Shown here: positions 53,626-62,347 of the stretch, in pieces
Position numbering within the stretch: the first letter of the stretch is position 1
How the letters are laid out: every line of letters begins with the position of its first letter
DNA from: Muribaculaceae bacterium
GTDB taxonomy: Bacteria > Bacteroidota > Bacteroidia > Bacteroidales > Muribaculaceae
DNA: 64,000 nucleotides
Direction of reading: 5' to 3'
Assembly (NCBI GenBank): GCA_017427945.1
Contig: JAFRRT010000024.1
Coordinates: 1-64,000, forward strand
Made by a program: the position numbers and the translations under genes
The notes under the pieces: model-generated
The model's database searches: none
The model's input: the letters and a program-made list of their open reading frames with translations, nothing else
What the model was told of the DNA's origin: nothing

Positions 53626-56600
53626 ATGATGGCAGACATGAGCAACGACAATTCGCGCAATCTCCTTGTTATCAAGGCCTCGGCAGGGTCAGGAAAAACC
53701 TATAATCTGGCGCTGCAGTACATCAAGCACCTGTTGTTTACAAAAAGTCCTGATGGCGATAAACTGATACCTCGCAGGTCGCCAAACGACGACCGCCTGT
53801 TTAATGCCCACCGTCTGCTACTTGCCATCACCTTCACCAACAAGGCCACCGATGAGATGAAGTCCCGCATCGTGGGTGAACTCTATAAACTGTCACTGCC
53901 GGATACCGATAGCGATTATCTCGAGGAATTCATGAACGAGTCTGCCCTTGACGAGACTTCGGTGCGTGAACTGGCACGCTTGGCGTTGAATGAGCTGTTA
54001 TTCGATTACAGCAACTTCAACGTGAGCACGATTGACTCGTTTTTCCAGTCAATCTTGCGTAACTTCGCCCGCGAACTCGACCGTGACTTTAACTATGACA
54101 TACAGCTGGAGGAGAAGTATGCCGTCGGTATGGCGGTTCATAAGTTCCTGTTGTCACTGGGCCACGAGAAGAAGCCCAATCAGGTGGACCAGTGGGTCAA
54201 GGAATACCAGCGCCACATGATTCGTGGTGAGGCCGACACCAAAAAGTGGAAATTCTTTGACGATGGCGGTGAATTGAACCAGTTTGCTCAGCAAATCAAT
54301 AGCGAGACCTTCAGGGAGCGCATGGCCGACGTCAGGGACTATCTGGGAAAAGTCGAGGATAATGGCGATTTCAAGAGCGATTTCACGCGCATAAGGGAAT
54401 TCAAGAAATATGTCCATGATGTTGTCGCTGACATTCAGCAGGAAATAGAGCAAGGATTGTCGCAGCTGATGGACACCTTGGCGCCCATGGCTGACGGCTT
54501 GAAGAACACATTCAAGAACTGGGTGGCCAAGGGGGAATTGGTGCCACTGTCAAGCTCCCTGGAATCGGCCGATGAAGATAAAATCCGCACCCAGTTCAAG
54601 AAAGGGTGTGTCCCCGAGGACGACACGGTCATCACTGCTTTGTGGCAGTTGGTAAACAATCACTTCAGCCTGTGCAGTGCCAAAGACTTTTTCAAGCACA
54701 TCGAGGATAACTTAGGTTTGTTGGGAATGCTCGCTATGATAGACCTGTATCTTGAGCGGTATCGCCACGAGACCAATTCCATTCTCATCGGTGATACTAA
54801 CGAACTCATCGGCACCGTCCTCGAGAGCGGCTCCGACTTTGTCTATGAACGAGTGGGAACCACGATTGCCCATTTCATGATCGACGAGTTCCAGGACACG
54901 AGCACCAAACAGTACGAGAACTTCCGCGGTTTGCTCAGCGAGAGCCTTGCCAGCGGCAATTTCAATATGCTCATCGGCGACGCTAAGCAGTCGATTTACC
55001 GTTTCCGCAATGCCGACCCCACCGTCTTCCGCGAGAAGGTGGATAACGACTTCAAGGACTATATCTTTCATAACACGTCTGGCGACGGTGACGATGAACC
55101 CAACTCGACCAATTACCGCAGTTCAAGGCATATCATCGAGTTCAACAATGACCTGTTTGAGTTCATGAGCAGTCAGTTCGCCGATTGCCCCACGGTGCAG
55201 GCCACTTATAGCGATGTACGTCAGGCTTTGCCCCCAAAAATCGATACGAAGAAGGTGCCGGGATATGTCAGGCTCTTCACCTGCGATTACAGGTCTCTCT
55301 TGAATGATGACTTCATCAGTGGAGCGATGCTGCCGACCGACATGCCTCAGGGTTTGGACGACGATCAGGATGTGGATGTCCTCACTGTCTTGCCCGCCTA
55401 TCTTCAGCAGTTGCACCTTCGCTATGACTGGGGCCGCATCGGCATCTTGGTCAATACCAACAATCAGGGTAACAAAGTGGTAGAGCGCATCCTGGAGTAT
55501 AATCAGCAGACCGATGCCGAGCCCATCAGCATCATCTCGGGCGAATCATTGCTGCTGAACAATTCGCCCATCATCAGGCGCGTTATCGCCATGCTGCGCT
55601 TTATCGACATCACTCAGTACGGCACTGGCGAGGACGATTCCGACGATACCGACCAGGAGGTAAGCGGCATGATGAACGCTATGGCGCGCAGGCGTTACAG
55701 TGACCAGCGGCTGTATAATGGGCTGAGCAAATTCATCAATGCCCTTGCAGAACATGTCGATGCCGATTCAATCGAGGCGGGCAAACTGCTGGCCGAGAGT
55801 TTGAGCAATGGCTCTACCAAGGCCGACATGGAAGAGGCGCAGCAGGCGTTTGCCCAAACGTTGGCTCGTCTGTTACCATCCGATGGCGAACTGACTACCC
55901 TTGTGAGCATTGTCGAGACCATCATTTCCCACTTCAAGAGCGATACGGCAACCAGCGATGATGTGGACCGCGAAACGGCATTCCTGTTTGCTTTCCAAGA
56001 TACGGTGATGCAGTTCTGCTCACAGCGCAATGGCGGCAGCATCAGGGAATTCCTCAAGTTCTGGGACGAAAAGAAGGACAAACTCGCGGTGAGCAGTGCC
56101 GGCAATGGCAACGCCGTCAACATTATGACGATTCATGCCGCCAAGGGCCTTGAGTTCGACTGTGTAATCCTGCCCTATGCCAATTGGGAACTGGATGGCA
56201 ACTCGCAGGAGAGGAATTACTGGATGCCCCGTGAAGCTTTCATCAGCCTTTTGCAGTCGATGCGGGCCGATGCTGGAGTATGCGATGCCGCAATAGTGCC
56301 TCCGTTGCTACATGTCGATAAGAAGTCGCTGGTGGCATTAGACAACAATGGAGCTCTCCAGGGGCTGGCACATGATTTTGTCGCCAAGCAGCAGGCCGAT
56401 GTCTTGATTGATAACCTCAACAAGACCTATGTGGCGATGACAAGACCACGCTCTGAGTTGCATATCTTTGCCAAGCCTGCAAGAAGGGCAGGCATTGACA
56501 AGCGCCGTGTCTCACATGATGATGAACGTTCATTGATGGCTATTCTTACGAGTTTCGGCAAGAACAACATGACGCCGATGGTGACACCCAACGGCACCCC

Positions 56601-57282
56601 CGACGGCTGGTTCGAGCTGGGAGAGATATCCACCCGCGAGGAACTTGATGCCAAGCGTCAGAGTGACGAGAGCGATGTTCCTGCCCCCACGCCTCTGCCG
56701 CTCAATCAGTACACCGTTAACCCCATTCCGCTCAAGGTCAAGGTAAGAGTGGACTATGCCTCCAGCACAAGCATTGATGCCGGACTGCGTCTGCATGGCG
56801 TGATGAGCCGCATCCACAACTGTGACGATGTAGATAATGTCATCAGTCAGGCCATCAAGCACGGAGTCATCACTGACGACCCTGACGATCCCTGTGGCAT
56901 CAACAGCGTCAATGCCCATGTTGTAGCACCCATCAAAGACCCCGACAGCCGTGTAGCTGCTTGGTTCGACCGCGCCAACAAGGTCTATAGCGAGCGCACC
57001 ATCACTACCGCCAGCGATAGCCTCTTTGCCAAAGACGGCATCGAAAACCTGCGCCCGGACCGCATCGTCCGCCGCCCAGACGGCACCATTCTCGTTATTG
57101 ACTATAAGAGCGGTGAGCGCCGTGACAAGCAGTACTGCCGACAGGTTCAGCGCTACATTGATAAACTGCGCCTCATCTTCCCCGATGCCCCCATCACTGG
57201 CCGCATCTGGTACGTTACCCACGACCTCATCCTCGATGAGACTGGGAAAAACCAACCCATGGCCATAGATCAAACATCATAA
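53626..57282 (+). CDS. RecB/AddA-like UvrD helicase-nuclease
   Basis: 1218 residues. Walker A ASAGSGKT (Lys24), motif Ia LLLAITFTNKATDEMKSRIV, motif II FMIDEFQDTSTKQYENF, motif III IGDAKQSIYRFRNADPTVF, motif V MTIHAAKGLEFDCVILPYAN and motif VI TYVAMTRPRSELHIF. The C-terminus has a RecB-type nuclease signature: DRIV, then ILVIDYKSG and Q-x3-Y. It processes double-strand breaks for recombination and degrades foreign linear DNA. The AddB/RexB-like partner usually found next to it is not adjacent; hsdM follows instead. Confidence 0.9.
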   Translation: MMADMSNDNSRNLLVIKASAGSGKTYNLALQYIKHLLFTKSPDGDKLIPRRSPNDDRLFNAHRLLLAITFTNKATDEMKSRIVGELYKLSLPDTDSDYLEEFMNESALDETSVRELARLALNELLFDYSNFNVSTIDSFFQSILRNFARELDRDFNYDIQLEEKYAVGMAVHKFLLSLGHEKKPNQVDQWVKEYQRHMIRGEADTKKWKFFDDGGELNQFAQQINSETFRERMADVRDYLGKVEDNGDFKSDFTRIREFKKYVHDVVADIQQEIEQGLSQLMDTLAPMADGLKNTFKNWVAKGELVPLSSSLESADEDKIRTQFKKGCVPEDDTVITALWQLVNNHFSLCSAKDFFKHIEDNLGLLGMLAMIDLYLERYRHETNSILIGDTNELIGTVLESGSDFVYERVGTTIAHFMIDEFQDTSTKQYENFRGLLSESLASGNFNMLIGDAKQSIYRFRNADPTVFREKVDNDFKDYIFHNTSGDGDDEPNSTNYRSSRHIIEFNNDLFEFMSSQFADCPTVQATYSDVRQALPPKIDTKKVPGYVRLFTCDYRSLLNDDFISGAMLPTDMPQGLDDDQDVDVLTVLPAYLQQLHLRYDWGRIGILVNTNNQGNKVVERILEYNQQTDAEPISIISGESLLLNNSPIIRRVIAMLRFIDITQYGTGEDDSDDTDQEVSGMMNAMARRRYSDQRLYNGLSKFINALAEHVDADSIEAGKLLAESLSNGSTKADMEEAQQAFAQTLARLLPSDGELTTLVSIVETIISHFKSDTATSDDVDRETAFLFAFQDTVMQFCSQRNGGSIREFLKFWDEKKDKLAVSSAGNGNAVNIMTIHAAKGLEFDCVILPYANWELDGNSQERNYWMPREAFISLLQSMRADAGVCDAAIVPPLLHVDKKSLVALDNNGALQGLAHDFVAKQQADVLIDNLNKTYVAMTRPRSELHIFAKPARRAGIDKRRVSHDDERSLMAILTSFGKNNMTPMVTPNGTPDGWFELGEISTREELDAKRQSDESDVPAPTPLPLNQYTVNPIPLKVKVRVDYASSTSIDAGLRLHGVMSRIHNCDDVDNVISQAIKHGVITDDPDDPCGINSVNAHVVAPIKDPDSRVAAWFDRANKVYSERTITTASDSLFAKDGIENLRPDRIVRRPDGTILVIDYKSGERRDKQYCRQVQRYIDKLRLIFPDAPITGRIWYVTHDLILDETGKNQPMAIDQTS

Positions 57283-57305
57283 AATTTAATAACTCTTACC
57301 ACAAT

Positions 57306-58868
57306 ATGGCAAAGAAACAAATCAAGGAAAAATCAATAGAGGAGGCCCTTTGGGAATCTGCCAACAAACTGCGCGGCTCGGTCGAACCCTCGGAGTACAA
57401 ACATGTGGTGTTGAGCCTCATCTTCCTCAAGTATGCCAACGACCGCTTCAACGAGCGGCGCGACGAACTCGTTGCCGATGGCAAGAAGGCCTTTGCCGAC
57501 AACCCCGTTTTCTATAATGCCAAGAACGTCTTCTATCTCGAGCCCGAGAGCCGTTGGGATTACTTGATTGAGAACGCCAAGCAAAACGACATCGCCATCA
57601 AGATAGACAAAGCGCTGGCGCGGCTGGAGCAGAGCAACCCCACGCTCAAGGGCGCCCTACCAAGCAACTACTACGCAGGCCTGTCGCTCGACCGCACCAA
57701 ACTTGCCGCCCTCCTCGACGAAATCAACAAGATAGACACCCTCAAGGACCCCGAGAACGATCTCATCGGCCGCGTCTATGAGTATTTCCTGGGCAAGTTC
57801 GCCATCGCCGAGGGTAAGGGCAAGGGAGAATATTACACCCCCAAGAGCATCGTCAACCTCATTGCTGAGATGATTGAGCCTTACCGTGGCAAGATTTATG
57901 ACCCCTGCTGCGGCTCGGGTGGTATGTTCGTGCAGAGCATGAAGTTTATCGAGGCACATCACGGCAACAAGCGCGACATCTCGGTCTATGGACAGGAATA
58001 TACCAATACCACCTACAAACTGGCGAAGATGAACCTCGCCATCCGTGGCATCGCCTGTAACCTGGGCGAGATGGCTGCCGACACTTTCCACAACGACCAG
58101 CATAAGGACCTGAAAGCCGACTTCATTATGGCAAATCCACCGTTTAACCAAAAGGCGTGGCGCGCCGAAAACGAACTCAAGGACGACCCGCGCTGGGTGG
58201 GCTACCAGACACCGCCCACAAGCAACGCCAACTACGGCTGGATTCTGAATATCGTTTCCAAACTCTCGGCCAATGGCACGGCGGGCTTCCTGCTCGCCAA
58301 CGGCGCGTTGAGTGGTGACGGCACCGAACTGGAAATCCGCAAGCAACTCCTGAAAAACCATCTGGTCGAGGCCATCGTCATCTTGCCGCGCAATATGTTC
58401 TATTCGACCGATATCAGTGTGACCCTATGGATTCTGAACAACAACAAGCGGGCGCGCACAGTGGAGCAGAACGGCAAAATCATAAAATACCGCGACCGTG
58501 AGGACGAGGTGCTCTTTATCGACCTGCGACAGTGGGGTGAGCCCTTCGAGAAGAAATACATCCAGTTCCCGCAGGAGCAAATCGAAAAGATTGCTCTCAA
58601 TTTCCACAACTGGCAGCGCGTGGGCCACGAGCAAACCTATCACAACGAGCCGGAATATTGCTACAGCGCCACCCTTGAGGAGATAGAACAGAAGGGATGG
58701 AGCCTTGTACCGAGCAAGTACATTGAATTCCGTAACCGCGATGAGCAGATTGACTTCGACACCCGCATGAAGCAACTTCAAGCCGAAATGCGCGACCTTC
58801 TCCAGCAGGAACAGCAGAGCCAAAAAGACCTTAAAGCCCTCTTCGACAAACTGGGCTTTCCCATATAA
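57306..58868 (+). CDS. hsdM: Type I restriction-modification methyltransferase subunit
   Basis: 520 residues, normal for HsdM. The N-terminal helical domain (SIEEALWESANKLRGSVEPS, YKHVVLSLIFLKYANDRF) is followed by the methyltransferase core. This has GEYYTPKSIVNLIAEMI, the SAM motif DPCCGSGG (from residue 199) and the catalytic NPPF (from residue 277, MANPPFNQKAW). It methylates adenine in the target recognised by HsdS. Codon use and GC content are host-like, unlike the AT-rich genes that follow. A hairpin after it suggests that the downstream genes have their own promoter. Confidence 0.96.
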   Translation: MAKKQIKEKSIEEALWESANKLRGSVEPSEYKHVVLSLIFLKYANDRFNERRDELVADGKKAFADNPVFYNAKNVFYLEPESRWDYLIENAKQNDIAIKIDKALARLEQSNPTLKGALPSNYYAGLSLDRTKLAALLDEINKIDTLKDPENDLIGRVYEYFLGKFAIAEGKGKGEYYTPKSIVNLIAEMIEPYRGKIYDPCCGSGGMFVQSMKFIEAHHGNKRDISVYGQEYTNTTYKLAKMNLAIRGIACNLGEMAADTFHNDQHKDLKADFIMANPPFNQKAWRAENELKDDPRWVGYQTPPTSNANYGWILNIVSKLSANGTAGFLLANGALSGDGTELEIRKQLLKNHLVEAIVILPRNMFYSTDISVTLWILNNNKRARTVEQNGKIIKYRDREDEVLFIDLRQWGEPFEKKYIQFPQEQIEKIALNFHNWQRVGHEQTYHNEPEYCYSATLEEIEQKGWSLVPSKYIEFRNRDEQIDFDTRMKQLQAEMRDLLQQEQQSQKDLKALFDKLGFPI

Positions 58869-58873
58869 AAACG

Positions 58874-58916
58874 TTCCAATCCTTTCCAATGTTTAAAGAA
58901 CTGGAAAGAATTGGAA
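58874..58916 (+). terminator. Terminator-like hairpin after hsdM
   Basis: TTCCAATCCTTTCCA (58874-58888) pairs with TGGAAAGAATTGGAA (58902-58916) at 14 of 15 positions around a 13-nt loop. No long T-run follows directly, so it may attenuate rather than fully stop transcription. Confidence 0.55.
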
Positions 58917-58941
58917 AACTAGCAAATTCTTGCTAATTTTG
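58911..58941 (+). promoter_or_regulatory. Promoter of the DUF2971-hsdS unit
   Basis: TTG (58911-58913), a 20-nt spacer and TAATTTTG (58934-58941) make a good Bacteroidetes-type promoter, 75 nt upstream of the DUF2971 ATG. Confidence 0.6.
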
Positions 58942-58964
58942 CAAAAACTTGCTAGAATTTGCAA
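58921..58964. promoter_or_regulatory. Operator-like repeats over the DUF2971 promoter
   Basis: AGCAAATTCTTGC (58921-58933) and GCTAGAATTTGCA (58951-58963) are inverted copies at 11 of 13 positions. CTTGCTA...TTTGCAA is also repeated directly (58929-58944 and 58948-58964). The repeats span the -7 element, as expected for a repressor site. Confidence 0.5.
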
Positions 58965-59016
58965 GAATTGATAACGTAATAAACAATTCTAAAATAATTA
59001 ATTAAGTAGGTTAGAT

Positions 59017-59859
59017 ATGCCATCCATCAAACTTACAGAAGAGCAATTACAAGAGTTACTGTCTTCACGATTAGTTAATTGCGACAGTTTTGTAAACACA
59101 TTATACAAGTATATGCCAGTAGGTCGTGTACTTGAACTTTTAGAGCATAAACGCCATAAAATAGGATTCGTTTCACCCGAAAAATGGCAAGACCCATATG
59201 AAATTAAATATCTAAATACAGATTTTACCGCATTTAACGGTTATAAACAACCCCAAATATTTTGCTTTTGTGCGAGAAAAGACAATCTTAATGAAGAAGC
59301 ATCATGGAAAATATATAAGAAAGAAAACGAACCGTTATTACGATTAGAGATTAATACTCTTCGTTTTCTACTGAGTATTATGAATTTTGCAAAGAGTAAT
59401 AAATGCGATATATTCTTTTCTCGAGTTGATTATAGGTTGAAAAAAGAAGAAATAGATAATTTATACCTTCCTTCAAGTCCTTATTATCCTGAATATTTTA
59501 ATGATTTCGATGACAAAAAATACGTGAAAACGATGTCGATAAAAAGAAAAGCATTTGAATATGAGAATGAATATCGGATTTTTATTATTCCAAGAGATAT
59601 GGAAAAAGTAAAGCGGTATATGAGAAAAGGCGTCTTATTAGTTCCCATTGACATCAATGCAATTATTAATTTTACTTATTATCCTTTAGAAAGAATTGAT
59701 GATAGTTTAATGGCTCAAATTAAAAAAGCTAAATATGATGCGGAATGCGATATCATCAGAAAACGTATAGAGGCTTCTTATCCTAACCCGCCGGACTCAC
59801 TCTTTATCAGGTCAACACTATACTCTGATGTAGATATAATTGAAAAAGTCGAAGTATGA
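59017..59859 (+). CDS. DUF2971-family protein in the restriction-modification locus
   Basis: 280 residues. The family pattern is visible: LYKYMPVGRVLELLEHKRHK, then IGFVSPEKWQDPYE, FCFCARKDNLNEEASWKIY, and IKRKAFEYENEYRIFII. DUF2971 genes are often found inside phage-defence islands, but their biochemistry is not settled. The gene is AT-rich compared with hsdM and has its own promoter with operator-like repeats. Its stop overlaps the hsdS start (ATGA at 59856-59859), so it is translated together with hsdS. Confidence 0.72.
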   Translation: MPSIKLTEEQLQELLSSRLVNCDSFVNTLYKYMPVGRVLELLEHKRHKIGFVSPEKWQDPYEIKYLNTDFTAFNGYKQPQIFCFCARKDNLNEEASWKIYKKENEPLLRLEINTLRFLLSIMNFAKSNKCDIFFSRVDYRLKKEEIDNLYLPSSPYYPEYFNDFDDKKYVKTMSIKRKAFEYENEYRIFIIPRDMEKVKRYMRKGVLLVPIDINAIINFTYYPLERIDDSLMAQIKKAKYDAECDIIRKRIEASYPNPPDSLFIRSTLYSDVDIIEKVEV

Positions 59860-60944
59860 CAAAGGGGTGTTTAGGAGAACATATCAGGGAAGTGAATGTC
59901 CGTAACCGTGATTTAACGGTGGCGCGGCTTGTCGGTCTCACGATAGACAAAGCTTTCATCCCTTCGGTAGCAAATGTCATCGGAACTGACCTCTCGAATT
60001 ATAAGGTAATTCGTCGTGAACAGTTCGCTTGCAGTCTCATGCAGGTAAGTCGTGATGGAAAAATACCTGTTGCCATGTTTGAGGAAGACGAGGCCATTAT
60101 GTCGCCAGCATATCCGATGTTTGAGGTCATCGATACTTCGGTACTGATGCCCCAATATTTAATGATGTGGTTTTCTCGCAGCGAATTTGACCGTGAAGCA
60201 AGCTATTATGCTGTTGGTGGTGTTAGAGGCAGTTTGACTTGGGATGATTTCTGTAATATGCGGTTGCCGGTGCCGTCAATTGAGCGCCAGCGCGAAATCG
60301 TCGCCGAATACAAGACCCTGACCCGCCGCATACGCCTCAACCAACAAATCATCCAAAAACTCGAAGACACAGCCCAAGCCCTCTACCGAAACACCTTCAT
60401 CGACAACATCGACAAACAAAACCTCCCCCCCGGCTGGCACCTCGCCACAATAGGGGAATTTTGTGATATCATTACAGGCAAAAAAGATGTAAATGAGTCA
60501 CTTAGTGAAGGGAAATTTAGGTTTTTTTCCTGTTCTCCAGATGCATACTTTTCAAATGAGTATATTGCAAAAGGCCCTGCTGTGTTGATAGCAGGGAATG
60601 GGTCTTATACGGGAAGGGTCACTTACTATGATAAGGAATTCGATCTATATCAACGAACTTATGCATGTATTCCTAAAAATACCAACATAGAATTAACCGC
60701 ATTTTTATATTGCATTCTTAGATTTGAATTCCAAGGACAATTTATGGGTGGATCAAGAGGGTCTTCAATACCGTATATCGTAAGAGGAGATATTGCCGAT
60801 TTTGAATTTGTGTATAATGAGAACCGTTGTCTACTGTTTTCAAATGTAGCACAAAAGATTCTATCATATGCGCAAGTAAAAATTGCAGAAAACGAGAAAC
60901 TAACCGAATTACAGTCTTTGCTCCTAGCAAAGATGGGTCAATAA
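59856..60944 (+). CDS. hsdS: Type I restriction-modification specificity subunit
   Basis: 362 residues. Two target-recognition domains (about 1-145 and 190-335) alternate with two conserved helical segments: ERQREIVAEYKTLTRRIRLN through LEDTAQALYRNTF, and the C-terminal ENEKLTELQSLLLAKMGQ. The helix segment at 60280-60450 is GC-rich and host-like, whereas the second recognition domain is very AT-rich, so the gene is a mosaic. Its last 49 bp are repeated downstream at 62282-62330. HsdS sets the DNA sequence recognised by the HsdM/HsdR complex; hsdR is not in the window. Confidence 0.93.
   Translation: MTKGCLGEHIREVNVRNRDLTVARLVGLTIDKAFIPSVANVIGTDLSNYKVIRREQFACSLMQVSRDGKIPVAMFEEDEAIMSPAYPMFEVIDTSVLMPQYLMMWFSRSEFDREASYYAVGGVRGSLTWDDFCNMRLPVPSIERQREIVAEYKTLTRRIRLNQQIIQKLEDTAQALYRNTFIDNIDKQNLPPGWHLATIGEFCDIITGKKDVNESLSEGKFRFFSCSPDAYFSNEYIAKGPAVLIAGNGSYTGRVTYYDKEFDLYQRTYACIPKNTNIELTAFLYCILRFEFQGQFMGGSRGSSIPYIVRGDIADFEFVYNENRCLLFSNVAQKILSYAQVKIAENEKLTELQSLLLAKMGQ
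60893..60941 (+). repeat. Direct repeat, copy 1 (hsdS 3' end)
   Basis: This 49-bp stretch encodes the final hsdS residues from EKLTELQSLLLAKMGQ. It matches copy 2 at 62282-62330 in 46 of 49 positions. Together they bracket the metallo-beta-lactamase-fold gene. Confidence 0.92.
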
Positions 60945-60958
60945 AAAACCACAGAACT

Positions 60959-62272
60959 ATGAGCACAAGATTTACAGCATTAGAAATAGGTTCAGGCGAT
61001 GCCTTTTTATTAGAAGATGAGGGCAAAACAATTCTTTTTGATTCTGGTGGCAGTAAGAATAGAATAAAAGATTTGTTAAAAGATAAAGGCATTACAAGAA
61101 TTGATATAGCGATCTGCTCCCATAATGACGGAGACCATGCAAATGGTTTTATAGGGTTATTAAAATCATATCAATTCATTATTGATGAAATATGGCTTCC
61201 TTATTGGTGGGCCAGCATACTACAATATGCAAATGAGCATGGCATCAACTGGGCAGAGGTCGAGATGACCTCTCATGAAATCAACGATAAAAAAGACTAT
61301 AATTCCAAGTTACTGTATTCAGATGAACATGAGCCAATATCTGACGAGGTTTTTGGTGAAGTGTTGTCAAACCTTGCAGAACGTATGGATAATAAGGACA
61401 TGTCACTATCTTCTGATAGATTATTTTACGATATTGCTTATGAAACAGCAAGAAATATGATTGATCGTTTAGCTTATGATACAAAACATAACATAGATAT
61501 TCTTCATGATCCTAATTTAGCCGATATAATAGCCTGTGATATTGCTTATCATTTTGTTCAATATATATCTAATAGAGCTCATCGTGATGAAGTCAAAGAT
61601 TTTTTTTACGGTCATATAGATGAATTCTTGCCACCTAATTCATTCGATCACCTTGTGACAGCTTACAGTGGCAGTAATATAAGGATAATGTTTAACAATA
61701 TAATGGAAATAGCAGTATGGGCTTATCAACGTGGTTGTAAAATCAAATGGTTTGAGCCGACTAAAAGTTTTACAAGAATTCCTATACCAAACTCTAATTT
61801 TATAGCCTTGAATTCAACCTTAAAACGTCAAGTTAAAAAACTCAAAGATTTATCGGCTTTTGCCTACGCTTTGTATTTGACAGTTGAAAATGAGTACTCA
61901 TTGGTATTCGAATATTGCAAAGGTAATATCCCAATCATACGATTCTCTGCAGATTCAGATTGCGAATTTCCTGGTCCTCAATCTTCGTATGAACATGAAA
62001 TCATTGTGACCGCTCCTCACCATGGATCTGAAGCAAACGCAAATGTTTATGACGCTATTGATCCTAAAAATCAGGATAATATAATATGGATAAGAAGTGA
62101 TGCCCTGAACAAAACTCAAGGACGGCCGTGTAGTGATTTTAAGTTAAGGAAAAATAAATACTGCCTTACCTGCAAAAATCGCATCCGAAACAAAAAAATA
62201 GAGGTTTGCTTTGAATACGACATCTTAATCCGACAATGGAAGTCAATTAGTGGATATCAGTGCATTCGTTAA
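60959..62272 (+). CDS. Metallo-beta-lactamase-fold hydrolase of a defence island
   Basis: 437 residues from the ATG at 60959. In-frame ATGs further upstream lie inside hsdS. The N-terminal part (LEIGSGDAFLLEDEGKTILF, DSGG) leads to the metal motif CSHNDGDHANG, and a later VTAPHHGSEANANVY gives the distal histidines, as in ComEC-type enzymes. A helical insert of about 200 residues separates them and has no recognised family. No signal peptide is seen, so it is probably cytosolic. It lies 14 nt after hsdS, ends at the second hsdS-tail repeat, and is AT-rich. A nuclease or phosphodiesterase effector in anti-phage defence is inferred. Confidence 0.75.
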   Translation: MSTRFTALEIGSGDAFLLEDEGKTILFDSGGSKNRIKDLLKDKGITRIDIAICSHNDGDHANGFIGLLKSYQFIIDEIWLPYWWASILQYANEHGINWAEVEMTSHEINDKKDYNSKLLYSDEHEPISDEVFGEVLSNLAERMDNKDMSLSSDRLFYDIAYETARNMIDRLAYDTKHNIDILHDPNLADIIACDIAYHFVQYISNRAHRDEVKDFFYGHIDEFLPPNSFDHLVTAYSGSNIRIMFNNIMEIAVWAYQRGCKIKWFEPTKSFTRIPIPNSNFIALNSTLKRQVKKLKDLSAFAYALYLTVENEYSLVFEYCKGNIPIIRFSADSDCEFPGPQSSYEHEIIVTAPHHGSEANANVYDAIDPKNQDNIIWIRSDALNKTQGRPCSDFKLRKNKYCLTCKNRIRNKKIEVCFEYDILIRQWKSISGYQCIR

Positions 62273-62273
62273 C

Positions 62274-62335
62274 AGAATAACCGAGAAACTAGCCGAATTA
62301 CAATCTTTGCTCCTAGCAAAGATGGGACAAATAAA
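62274..62335 (+). pseudogene. hsdS 3'-end remnant
   Basis: Directly after the stop of the metallo-beta-lactamase gene, one frame reads NRITEKLAELQSLLLAKMGQ without a start codon. It is nearly identical to the C-terminus of the intact HsdS. It is a leftover tail of an hsdS copy, so the cassette between the two tails was inserted by recombination or duplication. Confidence 0.8.
62282..62330 (+). repeat. Direct repeat, copy 2 (hsdS tail)
   Basis: Matches 60893-60941 in 46 of 49 positions. The three differences are substitutions with no gaps. The two copies start 1389 bp apart. Confidence 0.92.
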
Positions 62336-62347
62336 TATAAAAATAAT

